Below are positions 44,411-53,227 of a stretch of DNA of 64,000 nt, one piece after another; within the stretch, counting starts at the first letter, position 1; every line of letters begins with the position of its first letter. The stretch lies in contig NZ_JAOCQF010000001.1 of the NCBI RefSeq assembly GCF_025380365.1, forward strand, positions 1,972,245-2,036,244, in the 5' to 3' direction. The position numbers were made by a program, and so were the translations under genes. The DNA is from Albidovulum sediminis (lineage in GTDB: Bacteria > Pseudomonadota > Alphaproteobacteria > Rhodobacterales > Rhodobacteraceae). The notes under the pieces are model-generated. The model had not been told where the DNA came from. It searched no databases and saw nothing but the letters and a program-made list of their open reading frames with translations.

Positions 44411-44929
44411 ATGGCAGGACTGAAACGGAAGGCGGGGCGCGCAAGGGCCCCGGATCGCGCAGTGAAGACAGCCGACGGGACAAGCCCCGGCGCCGAAGAG
44501 GCGCTGACACAATACGCGGCCCTTTGCCATCGCAGGACGGCGAAGGGCGGCACCGAGGTGCTTCTGATCACCAGCCGCGACACCGGCCGCTGGGTCATCC
44601 CCAAGGGTTGGCCCATGAAAGGGAAGTCGGGCGCCGAATGCGCGTTGCGCGAAGCCTTCGAGGAGGCCGGCGTGGAGGGCGACCCGGACGCACGGTGCAG
44701 CGGGCTTTACGCCTATGACAAGGTGCTCAAGGACGGGACGCGGCAACCCTGCATCGTCGCCGTCTATCCCGTCCGCGTGCGCCGGCTGAAGGACGACTTC
44801 CCCGAGAAGGGACAGCGCGTGCGCAAGTGGTTCAGCCCGAAGAAGGCGGCCGCACGGGTGGCAGAACCGGAACTGGCGCTTCTGCTTGCAGAGTTCGACC
44901 CGGACCGGCAAGCTGGCGAGGACGGTTGA
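44411..44929 (+). CDS. Nudix hydrolase
   Basis: 172 residues. The Nudix box is GWPMKGKSGAECALREAFEEAGV near residue 66; the REAFEEAG catalytic glutamates are intact, while the usual Glu eight residues earlier is Lys, as in the DIPP-type (diphosphoinositol polyphosphate/Ap-n-A) group. WVIPKGWPM just before the box fits that group. A basic N-terminal 30 residues is unusual. It probably hydrolyses a nucleoside or inositol polyphosphate. Placed between the dehydratase and DUF1178 genes, same strand. Confidence 0.88.
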   Translation: MAGLKRKAGRARAPDRAVKTADGTSPGAEEALTQYAALCHRRTAKGGTEVLLITSRDTGRWVIPKGWPMKGKSGAECALREAFEEAGVEGDPDARCSGLYAYDKVLKDGTRQPCIVAVYPVRVRRLKDDFPEKGQRVRKWFSPKKAAARVAEPELALLLAEFDPDRQAGEDG

Positions 44930-44982
44930 CTTCGCCGTCGCCGTCCATAAGTCAGTGGTATCCGTCCCGATCGAACCGCACC

Positions 44983-45405
44983 ATGATCCGCTACACGCTC
45001 ACCTGTGACCGGAACCACGGCTTCGAAAGCTGGTTCAAGTCGGCCGAGGCGTTCGACACGCTTCTGGCCGCGGGCCATGTCACCTGCGGCGTCTGCGGAT
45101 CGGCGAAGGTCACGAAGGACCTGATGGCGCCGGCCGTCCGCCCCGCGCGCAAGGCCGCCGAACGGCCGCTCTCTGCCCCCGGGACTGACATCGAGAAGGC
45201 GCTGGCGCAGATGCGGCGCGAGGTCGAGGAGAACTCCGAATATGTCGGGCTGAACTTCGCCTCGGAAGCTCGACGCATCCATTCGGGCGAGGCGCCGGAC
45301 CGTTCAATCTACGGCGAGGCGCGGATCGAGGAGGCGAAGAAGCTTCTGGAAGACGGCGTGCCGGTCGCGCCCCTGCCCTTCATGCCCGCCCGCAAGACCA
45401 ACTGA
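44983..45405 (+). CDS. DUF1178 family protein
   Basis: 140 residues from ATG 44983 (MIRYTLTCDRNHGFESWFKS). C and H residues of the N-terminus plus CGVCGS near 36 suggest a zinc ribbon of the kind found in DUF1178, and the C-terminus SIYGEARIEEAKKLLEDGVPV is the family hallmark. Function unknown; cytosolic. The ribosome site is weak. It follows the Nudix gene by 53 bp on the same strand and may be co-transcribed. Confidence 0.87.
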   Translation: MIRYTLTCDRNHGFESWFKSAEAFDTLLAAGHVTCGVCGSAKVTKDLMAPAVRPARKAAERPLSAPGTDIEKALAQMRREVEENSEYVGLNFASEARRIHSGEAPDRSIYGEARIEEAKKLLEDGVPVAPLPFMPARKTN

Positions 45406-45440
45406 GCGGACGCAGGCCCACCTGCACCCTGCGGGCGCAT

Positions 45441-45471
45441 CCCCCCGAGAGTATCCGGACAACGAAGAAGG
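45441..45471 (-). repeat. Dispersed element, copy 3 (minus orientation)
   Basis: The complement reads CCTTCTTCGTTGTCC then GGATACTCTCGGGGGG and matches 9413-9443 at 23 of 31 positions. It lies just upstream of the SDR start codon and downstream of the DUF1178 stop. Confidence 0.6.
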
Positions 45472-45478
45472 ACGGACC

Positions 45479-46135
45479 ATGCGCGTTCTGATCACAGGGG
45501 CGAAGCGCGGCATCGGCAGGGCGCTGTTCGACGCCTGTGCCGCGCGTGGCGACGAGGTGCACGGAACGGCGCGGGAAGCGGCTTCGGGCGATCCTGACGG
45601 CTGGCATCCCGTTGACGTGACGCGGCCCGACACCCTGCGCATGCTGGGGGAGAGCTGGGGGGCAAAGCCGCTTGACCTGCTGGTGTGCAACGCCGGCATC
45701 TACATCGACCAGGGCGAGAGCATCGACACCGGCTATCCTTCCGACGCCTGGGCGGAAACCTTCGCGGTCAACGTCACCGGCGTCTTCCTGACCGTGCAGG
45801 CGCTTCTGCCGGGGCTTCGCGCGGCGCGGGGGCGCATCGCGATCCTGTCCTCGGCGATGGGGTCGGACGCGCGCGCACCCGGCGGCAGCTACATCTACCG
45901 CGCCTCCAAGGCCGCCGTCCTGAACCTCGGGCGCAACCTTGCCACCGACCTGCGGGCCGAGGGCATCGCCGTCGGCATCTATCACCCCGGCTGGGTCATG
46001 ACCGACATGGGCGGGTCGGGTGCCAACGTCCCGCCCGCGGTGTCGGCCCGCGACCTGCTCGCCCGTTTCGACGCGCTCTCCCTTGCCACTTCCGGCTGTT
46101 TCGAGAACCACGACGGGCAGCCGATCCCGTTCTGA
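45479..46135 (+). CDS. Short-chain dehydrogenase/reductase
   Basis: 218 residues. LITGAKRGIGRALFDACAARG near residue 4 is the TGxxxGIG cofactor motif, NAG appears near 75, and the catalytic SSAMGS (126) and YRASKAA (141) form the Ser-Tyr-Lys triad. No substrate assignment is possible. The start ATG 45479 follows the dispersed element copy 3 directly, so the promoter or ribosome-binding region overlaps it (GAAGAAGGACGGACC). Followed by an 8-bp GC hairpin (46173-46195). Confidence 0.88.
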   Translation: MRVLITGAKRGIGRALFDACAARGDEVHGTAREAASGDPDGWHPVDVTRPDTLRMLGESWGAKPLDLLVCNAGIYIDQGESIDTGYPSDAWAETFAVNVTGVFLTVQALLPGLRAARGRIAILSSAMGSDARAPGGSYIYRASKAAVLNLGRNLATDLRAEGIAVGIYHPGWVMTDMGGSGANVPPAVSARDLLARFDALSLATSGCFENHDGQPIPF

Positions 46136-46172
46136 GCCGCAGGCCCTCAGGAACGCCCTTGCCCTTCGTCCC

Positions 46173-46198
46173 CCGCGCGCCTATGAAGCGCGCGGTTT
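46173..46198 (+). terminator. Possible terminator after SDR gene
   Basis: CCGCGCGC (46173-46180), loop CTATGAA, GCGCGCGG (46188-46195), then TTTGAC. The T-run is short and the TTGAC also fits a lysC -35 box (46197-46202), with a CAACTT 17 bp on, so it may be both. Confidence 0.4.
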
Positions 46199-46237
46199 GA
46201 CTCGGGCGCCGGGCGCGCGCAACTTGGGGGGGCCGGA

Positions 46238-47494
46238 ATGCCGCTTCTCGTGATGAAATTCGGCGGCACCTCGGTGGCCGATCTCGACCGCATCGCCAAC
46301 GCCGCCGAGAAGGTGAAGCGCGAGGTCGAACGCGGCTACGACGTCATCGTCATCGTCTCGGCCATGTCGGGCAAGACCAACGAACTCGTCGGCTGGGTCG
46401 AGGCGACCTCGGCGCTTTACGATGCGCGCGAATACGATGCGGTCGTCGCCTCGGGCGAGAACGTCACCGCCGGGCTGATGGCGCTGCGTTTACAGGAGAT
46501 GGGCATTCCCGCCCGGTCCTGGCAGGGCTGGCAGGTGCCGATCAACACCACCTCGGCCCATGGCGCGGCGCGCTTCGTCTCGATCCCGCGCGAGCACCTT
46601 GACGCCAAGTTCGCCGAAGGCTTCAAGGTCGCGGTTGTCGCGGGCTTCCAGGGCATCTCGGCCGAGGGACGCATCACCACGCTGGGCCGCGGCGGCTCCG
46701 ACACGACCGCGGTCGCCTTCGCGGCGGCATTCGCCGCCGAGCGCTGCGACATCTATACCGACGTGGACGGCGTCTACACGACCGATCCGCGCATCTGCGG
46801 CAAGGCGCGCAAACTTGACCGCATCGCCTTCGAGGAGATGCTGGAACTGGCCTCGCTGGGTGCCAAGGTGCTGCAGACCCGCTCGGTCGAACTGGCCATG
46901 CGCTACAAGGTGAAGCTGCGCGTCCTGTCCAGCTTCGAGGATACTGACGAAAACTCCGGAACCCTGGTCTGCGACGAGGAGGATATCATGGAATCGAAAG
47001 CCGTCTCGGGCGTCGCCTACAGCCGCGACGAAGCCAAGATCACGCTTGTGACGGTCGAGGACCGGCCGGGCATCGCCGCCGCGATCTTCGGACCCCTGGC
47101 CGAAGCCGGGGTCAACGTGGACATGATCGTCCAGAACATCTCCGAAAAGAACTACGAGGGCCATACGGTAGCTGTCACCGACATGACCTTCTCCTGCCCG
47201 ACCAACCAGGTCGCGCGCGCGAAGAAGGCGATGGAGGACGCACGCGAGAAGGGCACGATCGTCTATGACGACCTCGTCGTGGATACCGACGTCGCCAAGG
47301 TTTCGGTCGTGGGCATCGGCATGCGTTCCCAGTCCGGCGTGGCGGCAAGGATGTTCGCGGCGCTGGCCGCCGAGAACATCAACATCAAGGTCATCGCGAC
47401 GTCGGAGATCAAGGTCTCGGTCCTGATCGACCGCAAGTACATGGAACTAGCGGTCCAGGCGCTCCACGACGCGTTCGAACTGGAAAAGGCCTGA
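46238..47494 (+). CDS. lysC: Aspartate kinase (LysC type)
   Basis: 418 residues: an amino-acid kinase domain with KFGGTSVADLDRI near residue 7 and GRGGSDTTAVAFA near 150, then two ACT regulatory domains from about 265 (LVTVEDRPGIAAAIFGPL, and VSVVGIGMRSQSGVAARMF near 350). It phosphorylates aspartate for lysine, threonine and methionine synthesis, with feedback inhibition by lysine or threonine through ACT. Start ATG 46238 after GGGGGGCCGGA. An internal GAGGAGG site and ATG at 46988 could give a separate beta subunit. ptsP lies 1.6 kb downstream. Confidence 0.96.
   Translation: MPLLVMKFGGTSVADLDRIANAAEKVKREVERGYDVIVIVSAMSGKTNELVGWVEATSALYDAREYDAVVASGENVTAGLMALRLQEMGIPARSWQGWQVPINTTSAHGAARFVSIPREHLDAKFAEGFKVAVVAGFQGISAEGRITTLGRGGSDTTAVAFAAAFAAERCDIYTDVDGVYTTDPRICGKARKLDRIAFEEMLELASLGAKVLQTRSVELAMRYKVKLRVLSSFEDTDENSGTLVCDEEDIMESKAVSGVAYSRDEAKITLVTVEDRPGIAAAIFGPLAEAGVNVDMIVQNISEKNYEGHTVAVTDMTFSCPTNQVARAKKAMEDAREKGTIVYDDLVVDTDVAKVSVVGIGMRSQSGVAARMFAALAAENINIKVIATSEIKVSVLIDRKYMELAVQALHDAFELEKA
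46976..46990 (+). promoter_or_regulatory. Internal ribosome site and ATG within lysC (possible beta-subunit start)
   Basis: GAGGAGG (46976-46982), 5-nt spacer ATATC, ATG (46988-46990) in frame. Translation from here gives 168 residues beginning MESKAVSGVAYSRDEAK and containing both ACT domains. Corynebacterium and Bacillus LysC enzymes make a beta subunit of about 170 residues this way. Confidence 0.55.
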
Positions 47495-47511
47495 GGGCCA
47501 GGTCTGCTTGG

Positions 47512-48000
47512 TCAGAGACCAAGCTGTTCCGCCATGGCGGCGGCGTCGATGACGCCCCAATGCTCGGCGATCCGGCCATCCTGCATGCGCAGGATGTCGA
47601 TCGCCTCGACATTGAAGGTCTTGCCGCTTGCCGGCGCCCCCATGAACGCGCCCAGTTGCGAACCGCTAAGGGTGAAATGGGTCGTCAGCATGTCACCCTC
47701 GGCCACCGTGCGCTGCACCTCGACGCGCAGGTCGGGAAAGGCCGCGACCATCTCGCCAAGACCGGCGGCAAAGCCCGCTGCGTCGGGGCTGTGGCCGGGC
47801 CAGGGCGCATGGTCGACGAAATCGGCGGTGAACAGGTCCGCCGACCCGGTCAGGTCGTGGCCGTTGAGGACGGCTTCATAGCGCGAGACGAATTCAGAGA
47901 TCTGGGTATCGGTCATCGTGGCCTCCCCGGCCGTTGAGTGGGTTGGAAGAGCGGTGCATGCGGCAATCCCGCAGGCCGCAAGAATTCGGCGCATTCGCAT
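47512..48000 (-). CDS. SnoaL-like (ester cyclase/NTF2-fold) protein with signal peptide
   Basis: 162 residues from ATG 48000, with GGAG 8 nt upstream and a signal peptide ending HSTAG. From TDTQISEFVSRYEAVLNGHDL on it is a SnoaL/NTF2-like cone fold: FVDHAPWPGHSPD near 72 and SGKTFNVEAIDILRMQDGRIAEHWGVID near 122. Ester cyclases and steroid isomerases belong here; no substrate visible. If the internal ATG 47916 were used the protein would be cytosolic. It diverges from a LysR gene and lies between lysC and ptsP. Confidence 0.82.
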   Translation of the reverse strand: MRMRRILAACGIAACTALPTHSTAGEATMTDTQISEFVSRYEAVLNGHDLTGSADLFTADFVDHAPWPGHSPDAAGFAAGLGEMVAAFPDLRVEVQRTVAEGDMLTTHFTLSGSQLGAFMGAPASGKTFNVEAIDILRMQDGRIAEHWGVIDAAAMAEQLGL

Positions 48001-48138
48001 AATACTGACTCCATTCCTTAATTTTCTTGTTTTATATCAGTTGTTTCACTTGGAAACGCCCCGTGACGCAAAGTATGCCGCCAAGCCTTCCACGGAAAAA
48101 GAAGTGATTTCTCTGCTCAGACATGCATAAATGCAGGG

Positions 48139-49014
48139 ATGAACTGGGACGACCTGAAATACGTTCTCGCGGTGGCGCGCGCGGGATCGCTCGCATCGGC
48201 GTCGCGCGATCTCGGCGTCGATCCGACGACTGTCGGCCGCCGGATCGTCGCGCTTGAATCGCATCTCTCCACACGGCTCTTCGACCGCATGCGCGACGGC
48301 TTTCGCCCGACTGCGGCGGGCGAAATCGCGGTGGCGCGGGCCGAGGAGATGGAATCGCAGGCACTTTCGCTGGAAACCCGGCTGAGCGGCAGCGATGCCC
48401 GCGTCGAAGGGCCGGTGCGGCTTACCGCGCTCGACGGACTGATCGACCGGCTCGTTCTGCCGGCTTTGCCCCGCCTCCTTTCGCGCTATCCGCTTCTGAA
48501 CGTGACCGTCATGTCGGGCGTGAAGACGCTCCGCCTCTCACGGCGCGAAGCCGATATCGCGCTTCGCCTGTCCCGTCCGACCGAACCTGACGCGGTGATC
48601 CGCACGATAGGCCCCTTCGCCATGGCGACCTATTGCGCCAAGGACAGCGACTTCGGGCCGGTCCCGCCGATCATTTCCATGCCGCAGGAACCCGACACTG
48701 CGGGATTCACGGGCCAGATCGCCCGTCTGTTCCCGGGCAGCCGCATCGCCCTGCGCGCCAATACCGAAGGCCACATGGTCACGGCGGTTCGCGCCGGCCT
48801 CGGGGTCGCGCTCATCGATTGCTTCATCGGCGACAGCGATCCGGAACTCAGGCGCTACTGGCCCGAGGTGGTCGGCACGGCCGATCTGCTGGCCATCACC
48901 CATGTCGACGTCCACAGGACACCACGGGTTCGCGCGGTGATCGATTTCCTGATCGGTTTGCGTAAAGAAAAGGCAGAACTGATCGAGGGGCGGGCGCCGA
49001 GGACCCGTTTGTGA
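48139..49014 (+). CDS. LysR-family regulator divergent from SnoaL-like gene
   Basis: 291 residues. The helix-turn-helix is GSLASASRDLGVDPTTVGRRIVALESHLSTRLF, with the long IxLE connector, and the effector domain continues with RLSRPTEPDAVIRT, ending RKEKAELIEGR. It is a standard LTTR. The 138-bp spacer to the SnoaL-like gene is AT-richer than the neighbours, and TGCAT-AA-ATGCA (48124-48135) lies just before its ATG. It is likely to regulate that gene; inducer unknown. Confidence 0.85.
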   Translation: MNWDDLKYVLAVARAGSLASASRDLGVDPTTVGRRIVALESHLSTRLFDRMRDGFRPTAAGEIAVARAEEMESQALSLETRLSGSDARVEGPVRLTALDGLIDRLVLPALPRLLSRYPLLNVTVMSGVKTLRLSRREADIALRLSRPTEPDAVIRTIGPFAMATYCAKDSDFGPVPPIISMPQEPDTAGFTGQIARLFPGSRIALRANTEGHMVTAVRAGLGVALIDCFIGDSDPELRRYWPEVVGTADLLAITHVDVHRTPRVRAVIDFLIGLRKEKAELIEGRAPRTRL

Positions 49015-49103
49015 CGTGATCGGGCGGTGCATCTCGGTGTTCCGTTTTGCAATGCGCTATGCTCTAAGGAGGCCAGTACCCCCCGGGGCGCCTTGGAGAC
49101 TCG

Positions 49104-51350
49104 ATGCCCGAACGCACCGAAAGCGAAAGCCGCAAGCTTCTCAGGCGCTTGCGCGACACCCTTGCCGAGGCTGGCGCGGGGCAGGAACGGCTTGACCGGA
49201 TCACCCATCTGATCGCGGATTCGATGGGGACGGAAGTGTGCTCCATCTACCTTTTCCGGGATGACGAGACGCTTGAACTCTGTGCAACCGAGGGGCTGAA
49301 GAAGGAATCTGTCCACCAGACCCGCATGCGCCTGGGCGAAGGCCTGGTGGGACGCGTCGCAAAGACCTCGAACCCGATCAACACCGCGAACGCGCCCGCC
49401 GAAAGGGGCTTTCGCTACATGCCCGAGACGGGGGAAGAGATCTATTCCTCCTTCCTTGGCGTGCCGATCCAGCGGCTTGGCGAAAAGCTGGGCGTCCTCG
49501 TGGTGCAATCGAAGCAGGCGCGCGCCTTCTCCGACGACGAGGTCTATGCGCTCGAAGTCGTGGCGATGGTCGTGGCCGAGATGACGGAGCTTGGCGCCTT
49601 CGTGGGCGAGGGCGAGGCGCTGGCGGCGTTGCACAAGCAGCCGGTGATGTTCCGCGGCGCGACCGGGCAGGAAGGCAGCGCGGAAGGCCACGTCTGGCTG
49701 CACGAGCCGCGCGTGGTCATCACCAACCCGGTGGCCGACGATCCCCGCAAGGAGCTTCGGCGACTGAAGGACGCGGTGGCGCAGCTTCGGCTGTCGGTCG
49801 ATGCGATGCTGACGATGACCGATGGCGGCGACAAGGAACAGCAGGACATCCTCGAAGCCTACCGGATGTTCGCCAACTCCCGCGGCTGGATGCGCCGGAT
49901 GGAAGAGGACATCGCCCGCGGCCTGTCGGCCGAGGCGGCGGTGGAAAAGGAACAGTCGGCCGCCCGCGCCCGGCTCGAGACCGTGCCGGACCCCTATCTT
50001 CGCGACCGCCTGCACGACCTCGACGACCTGTCGAACCGGCTCCTGCGCATCCTGACCGGCCAGGGCGCGGACACCGGGGCGGAGATGCCGGCGAACCCGA
50101 TCCTGGTGGCCCGCAACATCGGGCCGGCAGAGCTTCTGGACTACGGGCGCCGGCTGAAGGGCGTGGTGCTCGAGGAAGGGTCGGTCGGGTCGCACGCCGC
50201 CGTGGTGGCCCGAGCGCTGGCCATCCCGCTGGTCATCCACGCCGAACGGATCACGACCGAGGCGTTGAACGGCGACCGAATCCTTGTCGACGGCGATCAG
50301 GGGATCGTGCACCTGCGCCCGGAGGACACGGTCGCCAACGCCTTTCGCGACAAGATCGCGATGCAGGCCGCGGCACAAAGCCGCTACGCCTCGCTGCGCG
50401 ATCTTCCGGCCGAGGCGCGCTGCGGCACGCGGGTGGCGCTGCACATGAACGCGGGCCTGATCGCCGACCTGCCGTCGCTTGCCGGGTCGGGGGCCGAGGG
50501 CGTGGGCCTTTTCCGCACGGAACTGCAATTCCTGATCCGCGCGCATGTGCCCAAGCGGTCGGAGCTTGTCGCGATCTACGCCCGCGTGCTCGAGGCGGCG
50601 AAGGGCAAGCGGGTGGCGTTCCGCACGCTCGACATCGGCTCCGACAAGGTGCTGCCCTACATGAAGCGGGTGGAGGAACCGAACCCCGCCATGGGCTGGC
50701 GCGCGATCCGCGTGGGCCTTGACAAGCCGGGCATCCTCAGGATGCAGCTTCAGGCGCTCATCCGCGCCGCGAACGGGCGCCCGCTGGTGGTTATGTTCCC
50801 CTTCGTGGCCGAGATGGACGAATTTCGCGCAGCCCGCCGCCACCTGCTCGACGAGATTGAGCGTGAGCGTCAACTGGGCCACATACTGCCCGAGAGGATC
50901 GAGATCGGCGCCATGCTCGAAACCCCCTCGCTGGCCTTCGCCCCGCGGGAGTTCTTCGAGACCGCCGACTTCATCTCGATCGGCGGCAATGACCTGAAGC
51001 AGTTCTTCTTCGCGGCCGACCGAGAGAACGAAACGGTGCGCCGGCGCTACGACATGCTGAACACGAGCTACCTCAGCTTCATCGAGCAGATCGTGTCGCG
51101 CTGCGCCGAGGGGGGTGCGCATCTGTCCTTCTGCGGCGAGGATGCCGGGCGGCCGATCGAGGCCGCCTGCCTGGCCGCGATGGGGCTCAGGACGCTGTCG
51201 ATGCGCCCCGCCTCGATCGGGCCGGTCAAGCACCTGATCCGCCGGATCAGCCTCGAGGGTCTGCGCGACGTGATCCTGGGTGCGCGCGCCGAGGGTGCCG
51301 TCAATGTCCGCGCGCCCGTCATGGCATGGCTTTCCGCACAGGACATCTGA
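49104..51350 (+). CDS. ptsP: Phosphoenolpyruvate-protein phosphotransferase PtsP (EI-Ntr)
   Basis: 748 residues: an N-terminal GAF sensor (about 18-165), then the PTS enzyme I parts. GSVGSHAAVVARALAIPLV near 370 is the swivel His, EEPNPAMGWRAIRVGLDKPG near 530 and SIGGNDLKQFFFAADREN near 630 belong to the PEP-binding TIM barrel, and CGEDAGRP closes it. EI-Ntr passes phosphate to NPr and EIIA-Ntr, a regulatory cascade sensing nitrogen through glutamine binding to GAF in many alphaproteobacteria. ATG 49104 has GGAG upstream. lysC, its usual neighbour in alphaproteobacteria, is 1.6 kb upstream. Confidence 0.95.
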   Translation: MPERTESESRKLLRRLRDTLAEAGAGQERLDRITHLIADSMGTEVCSIYLFRDDETLELCATEGLKKESVHQTRMRLGEGLVGRVAKTSNPINTANAPAERGFRYMPETGEEIYSSFLGVPIQRLGEKLGVLVVQSKQARAFSDDEVYALEVVAMVVAEMTELGAFVGEGEALAALHKQPVMFRGATGQEGSAEGHVWLHEPRVVITNPVADDPRKELRRLKDAVAQLRLSVDAMLTMTDGGDKEQQDILEAYRMFANSRGWMRRMEEDIARGLSAEAAVEKEQSAARARLETVPDPYLRDRLHDLDDLSNRLLRILTGQGADTGAEMPANPILVARNIGPAELLDYGRRLKGVVLEEGSVGSHAAVVARALAIPLVIHAERITTEALNGDRILVDGDQGIVHLRPEDTVANAFRDKIAMQAAAQSRYASLRDLPAEARCGTRVALHMNAGLIADLPSLAGSGAEGVGLFRTELQFLIRAHVPKRSELVAIYARVLEAAKGKRVAFRTLDIGSDKVLPYMKRVEEPNPAMGWRAIRVGLDKPGILRMQLQALIRAANGRPLVVMFPFVAEMDEFRAARRHLLDEIERERQLGHILPERIEIGAMLETPSLAFAPREFFETADFISIGGNDLKQFFFAADRENETVRRRYDMLNTSYLSFIEQIVSRCAEGGAHLSFCGEDAGRPIEAACLAAMGLRTLSMRPASIGPVKHLIRRISLEGLRDVILGARAEGAVNVRAPVMAWLSAQDI

Positions 51351-51440
51351 TCCTCCGCACAACGGCCGGCTGTCTGCTGCCCTTGCCGCTCATCCATTGC
51401 GCACCTAGCTTGAACCTGACAAGAGCAAATGGAGGCAGTA

Positions 51441-52271
51441 GTGGGCTACACCCCCCCGAAGGTCTGGACCTGGCAGAAGCCGAACGGCGGCGATTTCGCC
51501 GCCATCAACCGTCCCATCGCGGGCGCCACCCACCAGCGCGACCTGCCCGTGGGGCGCCATCCGTTCCAGCTTTATTCGCAGGGCACGCCCAACGGACAGA
51601 AGGTCACCATCCTGTTCGAGGAACTGCTTGAGGCGGGCCATGCCGGCGCCGAATATGACGCCTGGCTGATCGAGATCGGCAAGGGCGACCAGTTCGGATC
51701 GGGCTTTGTCGCTGTGAACCCGAACTCCAAGATCCCCGCGCTCATGGACCGGTCCGGGGCCGAGCCGATCCGCCTGTTCGAAAGCGGATCGATCCTCTTG
51801 CACCTTGCGGAGAAGTTCGGCGCGTTCCTGCCGCGTGACCCGGCGGGTCGGGCCGAAACGCTCAACTGGCTGTTCTGGCAGATGGGTTCGGCCCCCTACC
51901 TCGGCGGCGGCTTCGGCCATTTCTACGCCTATGCGCCCGAGAAGTTCGAATATGCCATCGACCGCTATTCGATGGAGGTGAAACGCCAGCTTGACGTTCT
52001 GGACCGGCTGCTTGCGGATCGCCCCTACGTCGCCGGGAAGACCTACACGATCGCCGATATCGCCATCTGGCCCTGGTACGGCAACCTTGTGCTGGGGCGC
52101 AGCTACAACGCTGCCGATTTCCTCGACGTCGCAAGCTATGCCCATGTCCTGCGCTGGGCCAAGGCCATCGACGCCCGGCCGGCGGTTCAGCGCGGTCGCC
52201 TTGTCAACCGCACCTCGGGCGGCTTCCGCGAGCGTCACGAGGCCGCCGATCTTGCGGAACTGCCGGCCTGA
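51441..52271 (+). CDS. yghU: Glutathione-dependent disulfide-bond oxidoreductase, YghU type
   Basis: 276 residues from GTG 51441 (MGYTPPKVWTWQKP), chosen because GGAGG lies 5 nt upstream; ATG 51429 overlaps that site. It closely follows E. coli YghU: NGGDFAAINRPIAGATH near 14-30, SQGTPNGQKVTILFEELL near 50, NPNSKIPAL near 95, FESGSILLHLAEKFG near 113 and GGGFGHFYAYAPEK near 155. It is a GST-family enzyme that reduces disulfide bonds with glutathione. Followed by a strong terminator. Confidence 0.95.
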   Translation: MGYTPPKVWTWQKPNGGDFAAINRPIAGATHQRDLPVGRHPFQLYSQGTPNGQKVTILFEELLEAGHAGAEYDAWLIEIGKGDQFGSGFVAVNPNSKIPALMDRSGAEPIRLFESGSILLHLAEKFGAFLPRDPAGRAETLNWLFWQMGSAPYLGGGFGHFYAYAPEKFEYAIDRYSMEVKRQLDVLDRLLADRPYVAGKTYTIADIAIWPWYGNLVLGRSYNAADFLDVASYAHVLRWAKAIDARPAVQRGRLVNRTSGGFRERHEAADLAELPA

Positions 52272-52327
52272 GCGGGCGCGGCAGTGCAGGCAAGGCCGTG
52301 CCGGGCACGGGATCGGTCGGTCTGAAC

Positions 52328-52350
52328 AGGGGGCGCATCGCCCCCTTTTT
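52328..52350 (+). terminator. Rho-independent terminator after yghU
   Basis: GGGGGCG (52329-52335), loop CAT, CGCCCCC (52339-52345), then TTTTT. Its 3' edge touches the stop codon of the convergent EcsC gene. Confidence 0.9.
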
Positions 52351-53123
52351 CATGCCCCGGCCAGCGGCAGCGCCCGGCTGCGCCAGGCGCTGAGGACGGC
52401 CTCCTCTCCGTGGATCTCCGACAGCCGCTTCAGCGCGAAGCGCACGCGTGCCATCTCCTCGTAGTAGCTCATGTACGCGTAGTTGATCGCCGCCCCCGAG
52501 GCGGCGCCGAGGACCGGAACCGCCTGCCCGGCCAGCTTGCGGCCCAGTGCCGCCGCCACGCCCGGCGCGACCTGCCGGATCAGCGCCTGCACCGTGACGC
52601 CGTTGACGCTTAGGCGCGTGCCCAGGAACGCGGTGTTGACGCCGTCATCCCCACGCCCCGGCCCGCCCGCACCGAAGATGTCGAGGCAGAGCATCCGCAC
52701 CTCTTCCGAGGCGGGATCGAACCCCTCGCGCGCGGCCGCGCGCTGCATCGCCCCGAAGATCAGCGCGATCGTCGCGGGCAGTTCGACCATTGCCGTCCCG
52801 ATCCCGCCCAGCCCGCCGAGTGCACCTCCTGCGGCGGCCGCAACCCGGTGCGTCCAGTCGCCCGCCTCGGGCACCTGGCGCATCGACCCGACTGCGCCGG
52901 CGGTACGATAGGCGCCTTCCAGAAGCCCCGTCATCCCCGCGTCCAGGGCACGACGCATGCCCGCGGGCAAGGCCCCGGCCTTGGATTCGAGCGATCCGCC
53001 CACGCTGTTCAGCGCACGGATCACCGGCCCGTTCGCGCGCGACGCGCGGGTGACGAGGCCGGCGATCTCCACCTCGGCGGTGGCGGGCAGTTCGGGGTAG
53101 ACCTCGGGCAACGCATCCGTCAT
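52350..53123 (-). CDS. EcsC family protein
   Basis: 257 residues from ATG 53123 (MTDALPEVYPELP), with GGGAGG upstream. The middle is glycine/alanine-rich and hydrophobic (AAAAGGALGGLGGIGTAMVELPATIALIFGAM near 100-130), and it ends with a helical stretch YMSYYEEMARVRFALKRL and HGEEAVL. This fits EcsC, first named from a Bacillus ABC transporter locus, with no clear function. No ABC transporter is linked here. Convergent with yghU. Confidence 0.82.
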   Translation of the reverse strand: MTDALPEVYPELPATAEVEIAGLVTRASRANGPVIRALNSVGGSLESKAGALPAGMRRALDAGMTGLLEGAYRTAGAVGSMRQVPEAGDWTHRVAAAAGGALGGLGGIGTAMVELPATIALIFGAMQRAAAREGFDPASEEVRMLCLDIFGAGGPGRGDDGVNTAFLGTRLSVNGVTVQALIRQVAPGVAAALGRKLAGQAVPVLGAASGAAINYAYMSYYEEMARVRFALKRLSEIHGEEAVLSAWRSRALPLAGA

Positions 53124-53227
53124 CTGTGCCTCCCTGGCGGGCATGCTTCCATGCATCTGGGGGCTGACCGCCGGAAATCAAAGGGGAACCGGCCGCCCCC
53201 GCTCCCCTTCCCGTCCAAGATGCAGCC

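Noticed and set aside
42842-44911. 689-codon minus-strand frame opposite waaA, dehydratase and Nudix genes
   Set aside because: Spans three real genes of the opposite strand and has no motif or start signal.
48855-51362. 835-codon minus-strand open frame opposite ptsP
   Set aside because: Mirror of ptsP codons with no domain; composition (His, Arg, Gln, Asp rich) is that of a shadow frame.
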